Below, in pieces: positions 34,015 through 44,033 of a stretch of 64,000 bases of DNA. Positions within the stretch are counted from its first letter, which is position 1; every line of letters starts with the position of its first letter. The translations under genes were made by a program, and so were the position numbers. This DNA is from Pyrrhoderma lamaoense (taxonomy: Eukaryota; Basidiomycota; Agaricomycetes; Hymenochaetales; Hymenochaetaceae), in assembly GCA_002794735.1 (NCBI GenBank), contig NBAZ01000019.1, positions 186,001-250,000 on the forward strand, in the 5' to 3' direction. The notes beneath the pieces are model-generated. The model was not told where the DNA came from and did no database searches. It was given only the letters and a program-made list of their open reading frames with translations.

Positions 34015-34979
34015 TCAAGAATCAGATCCTACAACGTCTGCTCCTGATAACAACCAACGAAATGTTATACTGATCCTCTCGCCCGCGCAACCCTCTTCAC
34101 TTCGTTATTTTCAGATTCGATGAAATCTTCATGACGTCGTGCAATGCCGTGGGTCCAGTCATAACGGGCCTCACCACTTAGAACGATGATGCTGCGTTCT
34201 GGAAGATACACGCTTTCCGATTCATTGTCGGAAGCATGCGCATTACTAGGAGATTTGACCTTTACGAAGTCCATAACTATACCACTATTTAAACTCAAAC
34301 CGATGATCCCATCTGAATAGCGTTTCAGTAGATCAACATGTGGAGAGATCCCTTCACCGGGTCTGTAATGATTTACTATCACCTGACGTGCTTGTCCTTT
34401 TTCTATCTCTTCATCAAGATGAGGGAAAAGTAAGGAATAAACATTATCTGGAACGCGTCCTTTAAGCACATCACTCAAGACATGAAGTAACTCAAGAAGG
34501 AATATGGGTATTCTAGACGGAGACGTCGAAGTTCCATTCTCCAACGAGCCATCAGAGGAACAAGTCCGCGCACGTTCAAACAACATAACTTGGTTGACGT
34601 CAGGATTACGAAAGAATGTATTTTTGCAGTTCACCCATAAGTTCGTAGCGAGTTCATGAGAAATCATCGGTTCGGGAAAGACGAAAAGGCCTGGGATTGA
34701 TATGCTGTAAAGGCGCGCTACGGGTATCGTCGGGTCAAGTCTGATGGGTAGTGCGTGATCAGTTGAGGAGTCGCTTTCATTTAGCATGGATTGGGTGTCA
34801 AATTCATCTCCATCGAATAAAGAATCGGTATCTGTCTGGTCTTCTGCGAATATTTGATCCTGTTGAGATCCCTCTGAATTATACGCAGCCTCAAGCCCTG
34901 TTGAATTTTGATCATCACATGAGACAGAGCTATAAGCATCATGTGAGTGAAGTAGTTCTGTTTGCTCTGCAGAACTCAT
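34015..34979 (-). CDS. AlkB-type 2-oxoglutarate/Fe(II) dioxygenase
   Basis: Oxidative demethylase of the AlkB superfamily; target (tRNA, other RNA, DNA or protein) not decidable by eye, although the core resembles the AlkB domain of ALKBH8. Single exon, about 321 residues. Order: acidic Ser/Asp-rich N terminus, VNHYRPGEGISPHVDLLKRY with the HxD iron ligands, SLNSGIVMDF, LPERSIIVLSGEARYDWTHG with the distal His, and the 2-oxoglutarate-binding Arg motif RISITFR. The Arg motif is reached only if one base is added to the C run at 34082-34084; as given the frame stops early at 34065 with an unrelated tail. With the added base, the stop is at 34015 and the protein ends in FRWLLSGADVVG plus four residues. 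ATG 34979 is preferred; 35033 is an in-frame alternative. Confidence 0.85.
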
Positions 34980-35943
34980 GTCATGTAGGTAAATGAAACA
35001 GCGAGGGACACGTAGTTGCACTTCTCTGGACACGTGATCCCCGAATTTCCTCTATTTGCGGAACTGTGGTTATAATTATAAGAATCTTTGAGTTTTATAG
35101 ATCAACAAGGAGAATGCAAGTTATCTCACAAACTATTAATCTAGACTATGCCTGTTAAGGAGAGAACGTAACTTCTAGCCACAAACACTCCGTGTCCATA
35201 TTAATTGACTCGGACGATACATAAATAGTAGGCTTTAATTAACAATATATCGTGTTCTCAGCGTTGACGGATATTATTCGGGCAAAGATATATCATTGTA
35301 TACATTGTGTCACCTCTACACGAAAGTGTTGGTTTAGTAGTACTCTTCAATACTCTATGTGGATGATAGAGAGATAGAAAAAAAGAAAAATGGTAGTTTC
35401 TCTTTTGTCATTCCATTCTCACAGCTCGCGTCGTGTCACATCGTGACCATAGTGTTTTCAAATTAGTGTCAGTCTGGGTGCGTGTGTATTCTAAGTCCTA
35501 CTCCTTGACTATGCATGACTAGGTCATAGAGTTAAGAGCCATAGAAACGGGTGGTAGCTTATAACTGGTAGTGAAACGATAATAAGAGCCTCTGCCATTC
35601 ATTGAAAAAGTGAAGCACGTTACGTATCTAATTTAGGTAAACAAATATTATCTAATGAAGAATGTCAATTGCTCTTTTTAGGATTTTCATCTACGCGACG
35701 CGATTACAGTTATTTTTTGAAGAGAGCATGATCATACTTGCAAGATCTGTACGTGCAGAGTAAGCCAAGAACTTTGTTTTTACATCCTCAAATGCCCGAG
35801 AAAAGGATAAGAATCTAGTTTATACCTACTTTCACATCTCATCAAATGACGGGGGATATTTAGTCTGTCTGCTTCTGACTCCGCGTGTTCTCAACGTTTT
35901 CGGGTGCCTGCGTCGCTGAGCATTTCTCAGTATCACATAACTC
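34980..35943. other. Divergent intergenic region (AlkB / NADAR genes)
   Basis: About 960 bp with no gene. ACGCGACGCGA at 35693-35703 repeats an 11-mer found in the SKI8 upstream region at 758-768. Confidence 0.45.
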
Positions 35944-38054
35944 ATGGGTGCAAATTCTTCTAAGCAGCGATATGAACAACCAAACAGCTATTACGATGGA
36001 TATTATAGACGAAAAGGCCTTACTAGGCCTCGCACAATGCCAACATACTACCCCCAACAAATGATGCCTACCAATATACCCACACAAATGTATTACCCTC
36101 AAATGCAATATCATCCACAGATGATGCCTGGGGCTCCACAGCAGATAATATGTACGCAGTCTATAAACTTATGTGGGCTTAATAATATCTAACTAATACA
36201 GGGAACCTTCAGTTCCCTTAATGATGCACCCAATGCACCAAATATCGGGTCCGCCTATTGGGCAACAGCAAGTTCAGCAGATGCCTCAGCCGGCAATCCC
36301 TCAGAATGCGAACAACGTCATACCTCAGCCCCCTCCGGCTGTACCCATTCCCCAGCCTCAAATGCCTCAGCCTCAAATCAATGGGCAACCTTTACCCCAA
36401 CTAGTTCCTCAATCCCAATCTCAACCCCCGCTTCAACCCCAGCCTCAGCCCCAACATCCTTTCAGTCCTGGACCTGATGGGACGGCAAACATTCCAAGGT
36501 CTGGACCTCGTAACCGAGTAGAGTCGGCCTCAAGCTCTAGTAGTGACTCTGATGTGGGGCGAGACCGTCTCACAACTAATCCACTCCCGCGACCACCTCG
36601 GGAAGTCGATGTTCCTCCTCACCTTCTAGCTGGAAGTGCAATGACATACTCGTCTTCAGTCCCACCTGGCCCCATAGATAATGAACCTCTGAGAAATCCA
36701 CTTCCACCCCCTCCAAAAGATGTCTATACGTCAAAGAAGTATAGACAACTTGTTGTTGGTCAAGCGTACGAGGATAGACAGGAGGAGGTGTACCCAGAAG
36801 GGTGGTTTGATGAACATGGACACAGGAAAGAAGGAAGTAGGTCTGGATTCTTATCAAGACTAAACCCTTTCAGAGATCACAGTTTTTCTCCTGCACCTGC
36901 TCCCGTATCCAGTCCGATAATGGGTTCCGTCTTAGGATCAGGTCATAGACGAGCAGAGACAGTTCCAATCTTACCTGCATTACCACAAGTTATGAGGGAG
37001 AGTAGTAGTAATACTTCGGAAAGCAGTGGTTCGATCGGAAGAAATCGTTTATTCGGATTTGGGAGACTCGGTCGAAAAAGAGAGAAGGGAAGAGGGATAG
37101 GAATGGGTCGGGGGACTCCCTTTCCAAGAAACGTTCCTTCCCTAGCGCCAGATACGGTGGAGGTTGTTAGCTCCCCTGTAGCTATGCCAGACATTTCAGG
37201 TGGTAATAATGACCTACCTATTGGGTTCATGCCATTATCGAATCCTACTACGACTCCTCAAATCCCACCTGCAGGATTTTCCCCGAATCTAAACCCTAAT
37301 GCTGGTCAGATCTCAACGACACCGCAGATGCCTCAGCCAGCCATACCCCTCTCGCCTGCTCCGTCAAACCAGGCTCCTTTAGGCGGACCGACACCTCAGC
37401 CTCAACCACAGCCGTCTCTTCCTTTTTCTCCTGTCACTGAAACTGGACCCGTCATACCTCCCTTGCATGCAGCGCAAGGCCCTGTATCACCTTCCGTTAT
37501 GTCCTCTACATCTCCAGAAAGGCCAGTGGTAAGGTTCAATGCCTCGTCTCCCACATATGCAGGCTTCTGTCACTTCTCCCCTCATCGCGTTCTTTATGAT
37601 AAGAGATTATACCCAAGTGCAGCGCACTTACTTTTAGCTCACCAATTCCTGGAGAATAGCGAAAGATCGGATCTTGCCGAATGCATAAGACGAACAGAGA
37701 ATTTTAGCGAATTGGAGATACTCATAGATAGCTGGAGAGCGTTTGTAAGACGAGACTGGGCTGCAGTTGTTATCGATAAGGTGTGTAAATCAGTTTTGTT
37801 GGTTTTTGTAAGATACAATTAATCTAATTGTCTATTTTCTCTAAACTCTATAGTTGGAGGAAGTGTTGTATCATAAGTTTGTACAGCATCCGGAACTGCG
37901 TGAACTATTATTAGGAACCGGACTTGCGAAACTCATTTATGCTGACCTATCTGATACTTTTCTGGGAGAAGGCCCTCGAGGGGAGGGTAACGAGTTGGGG
38001 AAAGCGTTGATGAGGATACGAGAACGCTTGCGTCAAGAGGCGAGTAGCCATTAG
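35944..38054 (+). CDS. NADAR-domain protein with long Pro/Gln-rich N terminus
   Basis: About 660 residues. Exons 35944-36151, 36202-37780, 37854-38054. The N-terminal two thirds are disordered, Met/Pro/Gln-rich (QMPQPAIPQN, PQPQPQPQHP) with Ser patches. The C terminus is a NADAR (YbiA-like) domain: AGFCHFSPHRVLYDKRLYPS, AHLLLAHQFLENSERSD, DWAAVVIDKLEEVLYHKFVQ and the end TGLAKLIYADLSDTFLGEG. NADAR proteins act on ADP-ribose-linked or riboflavin-pathway N-glycosidic bonds. The usual Glu in the YPTxEH segment reads Ala here (YPSAAH), so activity is uncertain. The first junction closes only with one base added in exon 1 or early exon 2, or with a weak 39-bp intron. Start MGANSSKQRYEQP fits an N-myristoylation signal (Met-Gly). 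Confidence 0.82.
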
Positions 38055-38389
38055 CATTGAGTTAAGCGTATGGCAACTCTGGAGTGATCCCCATGTGACA
38101 TACATGATCTCTCATTATGCCTGTACACCGTATAATTATATTCTTGACATGTTTCGTCTACGCCATTGGCTTTCTTATACTCGTACTGTTTTGGTTTATT
38201 CTATTTTCAATGTTTACTTGTCTTCTTTTTGATTTTATATTCTATACTGTTTTTTGTTGTTGTCAACTTTTTTAGTATCATTTTTGTATACCTGTATAAT
38301 CCTGTCAAACTTTTGATGACGTTCATAACGATGCAAAATTATTAAAATCAACTTTAGGTATCAACAAAACTGGGCCGATGAGAGTAACA

Positions 38390-38402
38390 CACGTGTCACG
38401 TG
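38390..38402. promoter_or_regulatory. Two adjacent CACGTG boxes upstream of SAP18
   Basis: CACGTG at 38390-38395 and again at 38397-38402, 56-68 bp before the SAP18 ATG. Binding site type of bHLH factors of the Cbf1/Pho4 class. The rest of 38055-38457 is T-rich and otherwise featureless. Confidence 0.45.
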
Positions 38403-38457
38403 TTATATGGAATTCAGTTGCTCCAGACAAAGGTCTCTCTTGTATTCTCATTTGAAC

Positions 38458-39430
38458 ATGGCGGAACCTATCTCGGATGGAAAGCACTCTGTTGTACGGG
38501 AACAGGTAAATAATGAAAGATCTTGTAGTTGTTTGACTCCTACTCATGTCACATCACAGACAACGCCATTCTTGGTTAGAGCGTTTGTCAAGATTGGTGG
38601 ATTTCATAGACCAGAGGCATTCGAGGGAGGGTTCCCTCCAACTACCGATGAGGTCCAGGTGCATATCTGGTACGCGTTAACATTCTCGCCCCTTCATTTT
38701 TACTATCATAGTTTTACCCATCCTTTTTTCCTCTTACAGGAGAGATACTACGTTGAAAGAGTTGCTCACGACCCTCCGCCTTGCAAAAGAGTCCCCAACG
38801 AAATACGACATCCCCTCGCAAAGATTCATTTTCGCGCTCTATATCCAGACGCTGCTGCCGTGGCCGTATAGCAACTCGAGACCTTGGCATGGTCTATTCT
38901 CGAGACGTTCTGGGAGAGCCTGGTTCCCTAGATGCGCCTGCGCCGCACTTGCTCGCCGACGTGGATCAAACAGAATTCGATCCCCAAGAAAAAACATTGG
39001 AGGAGCTGCGTTTGATACCTGGAGACTACCTTTGTGTTAACGTTGTTCTTCCTAAACACTCGAGTGGGCCAGATGGTGCTCCACGTCTCCCTCCATCGGG
39101 ACCTGGTAATGCTTCTGGCGCTAATGGGTGGGGTAATCCGGGAAACTCAAATCCACCTGTGATGCCTCGTGGGAATAGACATTGGCGTGGTGGGTCTGAT
39201 CCTGTCGCCGCAGGTAGAGGACGAGTTGCAAGAGGGGGGAGGGATAGAGATAGAATTGATCGTCCACGAGGGGAACCTGATCGAGCAATTGATAGGAGAG
39301 GTCCACCTCCTCGAAGAGGACGGGACAGAGACTCACCTCCTCCCCGAGGCACTTACGGTCGTGGTATCTCACGCTCAAGTCGCGTTCTCCTTCTCGTTCC
39401 CCTCAAAGGAGACGAGGACGATATGATTGA
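38458..39430 (+). CDS. SAP18: SAP18, Sin3-associated polypeptide, with RS/RG-rich tail
   Basis: Small ubiquitin-fold adaptor of Sin3-HDAC and of splicing-associated ASAP complexes. Exons 38458-38505, 38560-38669, 38740-39430, about 283 residues. Core: TTPFLVRAFVKIGGFHRPEA, PTTDEVQVHIW, RDTTLKELLTTLR, then RDLGMVYSRDVLGEPGSLDA and EELRLIPGDYLCVNVV. The C terminus is long and rich in Gly, Arg and Pro (RGGRDRDRIDRPRG) ending in an RS stretch, unlike the short animal protein. Three one-base losses are needed within exon 3: near 38789-38795 (should continue KESPNEIRHPLAKIHFRALY), near 38862 (should read DAAGRGRIATRD) and near 39378 (RS tail). With them the length is a whole number of codons. The other corepressor subunit gene in the window is the RPD3-type deacetylase. 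Confidence 0.88.
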
Positions 39431-40365
39431 AAAAAGACTCACCCGCTCCAGAAAGCTAACAGCGGATTTTTATCATCCTTTCTCTCATATTTCCTTTTTT
39501 TCGTGATGTATTCTACTTAACACTTGCACATGTTGTTATGCTGAAAACTTCGTAAACTATATAGTTTATTAAACCTCGGTAACAGCGATACTTTATAATT
39601 TGACTGGGTGCGTTTGTCCTTGTCTAACTCAATACAGTGCATAGTTTGCTAAAGCCCATTAAAGAAGATTAATTGTTATACATTGCATCTATCATTGGAC
39701 CTACCTAAGATATATTACCTAACTGACGTGTGTCATCTGGGGAGACTACAGAGGTGGGCTCAAAATGTACATAAAGAGAAAAAGAATGAGGGAAATCACG
39801 TCCTTTTTCAGGGATGATATCCATTGGTCTCTTCTCTTACGTCCTAAGTTAACGTTATTGATACTACCCTACAAGATCTGCGATATAAATTGCAGAGTGA
39901 ATAGTTTTAAAGAGTTTAAAAGCTTAGATCTCTTTTTATAAATGATCTTCAGAAAGAATTGACCACTCTGGCTGTGGTTGGATTGCATGACCTATTGTAT
40001 AGCATGCTGCGCAGCACACGATCTACAAGTCAATCTGAGAAGCTATCTGAATATCTACGTTCGCATATGTCCTTTGTTGTTGAATCATAACTACAGTTAC
40101 AGTAGCACGAAATAATGCTCGTAGAAGGATACAGGTAATAACGTTGTATTAAAACTGCAGAAGATCATTCGTCAATATTATATTAATATTTGATTTGAAT
40201 CTAAAAAAAGAGAGAAGCGAAAAACGGAAGACCTATTTGTAATAACTTAGCAGGAGCGTGGAACTTGATTGCCGGAAGAGAGAGTACCATACACTAGTGT
40301 AGCATACAGCTAGGTCCTAACCTCTCGTGAGTCAATTTCAAACCATCATACCTCCTCCGCTCGAC
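39431..40365. other. Intergenic, HOM2 upstream region
   Basis: About 930 bp, AT-rich, no coding frame or recognised site. Confidence 0.45.
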
Positions 40366-41649
40366 ATGGTCGAAGCACGAAAACACAAAGTTGGCGTTCT
40401 TGGAGCGACAGGAACCGTCGGTCAACGATTCATATCTCTGCTCGCAGACCATCCCTTTTTCATCGTTCACGGCCTTGGTGCATCCTCTCGTTCAGCTGGC
40501 AAGACATACGAAAAGGCTGTAAACTGGAAATTGTCTACTCCCATACCTCAGGCTGTACGGAATATTGTTGTACAAGAATGTCAACCGGAAAACTTCAAAG
40601 ATTGCACGATAGTTTTTTCTGGGCTCGATGCTGACGTTGCGGGTGAAATCGGTGAGCTTACCATGAATGTATATTTCAATGTAGATAATTAATATACTCA
40701 TCATCGATATTGTATCCTCTCTATACTGTGCGTATGGCTCTTGCTTTTTAGAGACGGCATTCAGAGCAGCTGAACATGCTGTCTTCTCAAACTCAAAAAA
40801 CCACAGAAGAGATCCGGATGTCCCTCTACTTGTCCCTCTCGTGAACCCCTCTCATCTCTCTATCATACCTTACCAACGTTCCTTACATAGTCCGCCTTTG
40901 AAACGGGGTTTCATTGCTACTAATGCAAATTGTTCAACTACCGGTATCGTCATCCCCCTTGCGGCTCTTGAGCGTGCATTCGGTCCGCTGGATGCCGTTC
41001 TCTGTACTACTATGCAAGCCATTTCTGGTGGTGGCTATCCAGGAGTACCTTCCCTTGATATTCTTGATAACGTAGTTCCGTATATCTCTGGGGAAGAGGA
41101 GAAGATCCAATGGGAGTTACTCAAAATCCTTGGAGGGATTTGCAATGATCCAAGTGCGAATACTACTAATACTACTAATGCTTCTGCTATTGGGACGTCT
41201 TCCATCTCTACTTCCCCAACCTCATCACATGTAATCGCAAAGAAGTTTGACATGCATGCTTCTCATCCTTTACGTATCTCTGCAGCTTGCAATCGTGTAC
41301 CAGTTCTTGATGGTCACACAGCAACAGTTTCCGTACGATTTGTTCGTCGTCCTCCCCTAGTCCCCAACAGGTCCGCGAAGCACTGGAACAATTTACCACA
41401 GAAGCTTGTACTCTTGGTTGTCCAAGTGCTCCTAGTACGGCTATCTTCGTTCATGACGAACCGGATAGGCCTCAGCCACGTCTTGATCGTGATTTCCAAC
41501 GTGGGGCTGGTGTTTCTGTTGGTCGGGTCCGGCAATGTCCAGTACTTGATATAAAATTCGTCGTACTTGCGAATAACGTATGCATTGGTGCTGCTACTAG
41601 TAGTATAATCAATGCTGAGCTTGCTATCGCGAAGGGAATCGTCAACTAA
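40366..41649 (+). CDS. HOM2: Aspartate-semialdehyde dehydrogenase
   Basis: NADPH-dependent reduction of aspartyl-4-phosphate to aspartate semialdehyde, the second step toward threonine, methionine and isoleucine. Exons 40366-40651 and 40752-41649, intron 100 bp, about 394 residues. VGVLGATGTVGQRF is the nucleotide-binding loop; ATNANCSTTGIVIPL holds the catalytic Cys; SISAACNRVP appears as RISAACNRVPVLDGHTATVS with the substrate-site residues. A Thr/Ser/Asn-rich insertion (ANTTNTTNASAIGTSSIS) interrupts the usual short link before FDMHASHP. One base is missing near 41351-41360 (CCCCTAGTCCCC), after which the family continues REALEQFTTEACTLGCPSAP and ends with CIGAATSSIINAELA. ATG 40366 is used; no ATG lies between it and the upstream in-frame GTG at 40327. 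Confidence 0.93.
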
Positions 41650-42067
41650 AAGGATACTCCCCCCCCCTCTTTTTTCCCTTTGTACGATATATACATGTAT
41701 AGTCATTGTGGTCACAATTTCTCTTTTTTTCCACGAAGCTTCACCTCTTTCTCCAATCTCTTGTTCTCTCAGCTGACCGACCAAAGTACACCGATCCCTT
41801 CTCATACATCTTGCGTAGGAAAGAAGACACAGGAATACAACGTAGTTTTCTTTCCCTTTCGTTGCTCATTGATAAGTCTACCTAACTAATGCAACAACTA
41901 AGCAAAACAAGATAAAAAGGGGAGGAAGATAGAAAAGACAGTTGTACAAAATAAGTGTGAAGAATAACTTTGGAAAACATCGTGATGTAAAAACAGAGAT
42001 TACTAGATATTTAAGATTGATATGCGTTGCGTGTTATGATAGACAAGTGTGTAGGAAAGAAACTTTT
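41650..42067. other. Intergenic between convergent HOM2 and TAF4
   Basis: 418 bp shared 3' region, with pyrimidine-rich runs just after the HOM2 stop. No gene seen. Confidence 0.45.
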
Positions 42068-43726
42068 TTATACCCATCCTCGTGCAGATCCTCGCCCTCC
42101 TCCATGTCCCTTCTCTTGCTCAATTACAAATATTGCATCATGCATTGTGACTATTGTTTTGTCCCCATCTCCTGGAGCTGGTGATGATGATGCCTTAGCA
42201 GCAGCTGAGATATAAGGTTTTGCCCAAGTACTGGTGGGTGCGTTATTAGTGGGAGTGGCAGCCCCGTCCCGTAGGAGCATCTTTATTACTCGTGGCAGAA
42301 GGTGCAGTGGTACCGACTGCGTTGGTAGAATCCTGCTTAACAGGTTTAGGCTTCGAAGGAGCAGGAGAACCAGCCATCCCACCCGCATTCATCCACGCAT
42401 ATTTCCCTCTCCCGAGACCAGCAGCTTGTGTCGCCGTAGCATTCGAGAGACGCTTTTGCACATCCTCCGACATATTCTTTGCAGTAACACCTGGACCATC
42501 TTTCTTCTTTTTTGGCCTTTTACCAGGGGTTGCACCATCTCCGTCTTCCCCGTTCCCACCCGTCCCACCTTCTCCCGCAGGTGGACCAGTAGTCTGAGCA
42601 GCTTGTGCGGCAGCAACAGCAGCATCTAATCTCTCCCTTCGTTCCCGCCGTAACTTCATCTCCTCTTCGCGTTCAACACGTTCTAAGACTTCCAGTTGCT
42701 TTCGAGTATCCCTTCTGACGTTCACACTCCACATGGGTAGCTGATCTTCATACATCCCTGGTGTTCGATCAAATTGTGCCGAAGAACGATGTTCCGCGGC
42801 AGAAATCATATCTTTTATGAGAGATTGCAGTCGAGCTCTAAGAGCTAGAGCTACATAAGATACAGAATCCTCTGGAACACGGGTCACTTTGTGTTGTGTC
42901 GCAATAGATCGCATTGTTGCACCAAGGAGTCGTGTATCAAAAGACGCGTTGGTTGCCTGTTTTCGCGAACGGTCCTCATAGCTTCTATAAGTTGAATGAT
43001 AGTCTTGCGATCGTTGTAAAGTTTCTTCTTCAGCCTAAACATGTACTTAATTCTCGTATTTGAAGAACAAAATTATAATTATAAGGACATACTCGTAAAT
43101 CTAAGCCAGCACTTCCAAGTGCATCATTAAGAGTTGAAATGTCAACATTCGACTCTGATTCATTCGTTACGGTTGCGGCCTGGGCAGGTTGCCGTGCGGC
43201 AGGAGTCTGAGCAGCAGGGGTGGCGGTGATGGCGGGAGTAGTGGTGGGTGTAGCTGCTGGTGTGGTCGTGGTTGTTGCAGTTGGGACAGCCGCGGTCTGG
43301 TAATGGCCATAATGAGACGCGTAAGCCGCTTGGGGATAGTGAGTCGACCCATATGACGTATAATGTTGATATGTTAGTCTACTCCTGTGTAAGTTGTAGT
43401 GTTAGTGTGTATGATTAAATCATTAGGAGCAAGCCTTGGCTTACATAGGCGTGGTGGTAACTGTTACAGGGGTCGTTTGAGGCGTCTGCTGGAGAGCAGG
43501 GTCGATAGGTATTTCTGATAAAGAGTCAGAGCTGAGTTCATATGGGTACTAAGGATAAGTGATGACTATATGTACGTGTGTTCCATTGTGCGGCTGTAGA
43601 GTAGGCAGGTACAGGTGTCGACGCGGACGATGCAGGTTGTGGTGTAGACGGGGTAGAACTCTCATGTTCAGTCTTCACTTTCTTCGCAGCAGGCGTCTGG
43701 AATGTTGATTGAGTTGTCATTGACAT
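42068..43726 (-). CDS. TAF4: TFIID subunit TAF4
   Basis: TFIID component with the TAF4 C-terminal domain that pairs with TAF12. Exons 43613-43726, 43445-43548, 43093-43384 and 42068-43034 (introns 58-64 bp); about 492 residues. The N terminus is Ser/Thr/Pro/Ala-rich (IPIDPALQQTPQ, then a Thr/Ala-rich run). Domain: STLNDALGSAGLDLR, FDTRLLGATMRSIATQHKVT, SVSYVALALRARLQSLIKDM, LEVLERVEREEEMKLRRERR, GLGRGKYAWMNAGG, and the C-terminal block TIVTMHDAIFVIEQEKGHGG ending RGSARGWV. Between 42265 and 42280 the frame must change by a net two-base loss (or one gain); adding one G to each of the two G runs gives a smooth join. The first junction uses a GTACCT donor, chosen for phase. Human-type histone-fold residues are only moderately conserved. 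Confidence 0.88.
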
Positions 43727-44033
43727 ATTATTGAGAAGTCACCGTCGCCGGTAGTGACAAGTATTCACGACGCGGTACTGTGTTTGTTTGTAACTTGAAG
43801 ACAACACCGTTTGAGGCACTTAGACGCGTCGATCTTCTGAAATAGGGAACGGCGCGACACGAGACTGGTTCTTATATTTATGTAGTCTTTAGCTTTCTAC
43901 TTCCAACGTTCCGCACACTAGTGAAGGTAGCACGAAAATCCTGGATGTATATGGTGTAGTAAGTCCTAAAAAATAGACAATTATGTATCTATACAAGTGG
44001 TTAATTGCTATTGTTCCAGAAAACAAACTTGCA
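43727..44033. promoter_or_regulatory. Divergent promoter between TAF4 and NUP188
   Basis: About 300 bp between two divergent start codons; contains an ACGCGT (MCB-like) site near 43822. No gene seen. Confidence 0.4.

Noticed and set aside
43549..43575. A 27-bp intron at the first TAF4 junction
   Set aside because: Too short to splice and leaves the wrong phase; a 64-bp intron from 43549 to 43612 closes the frame.
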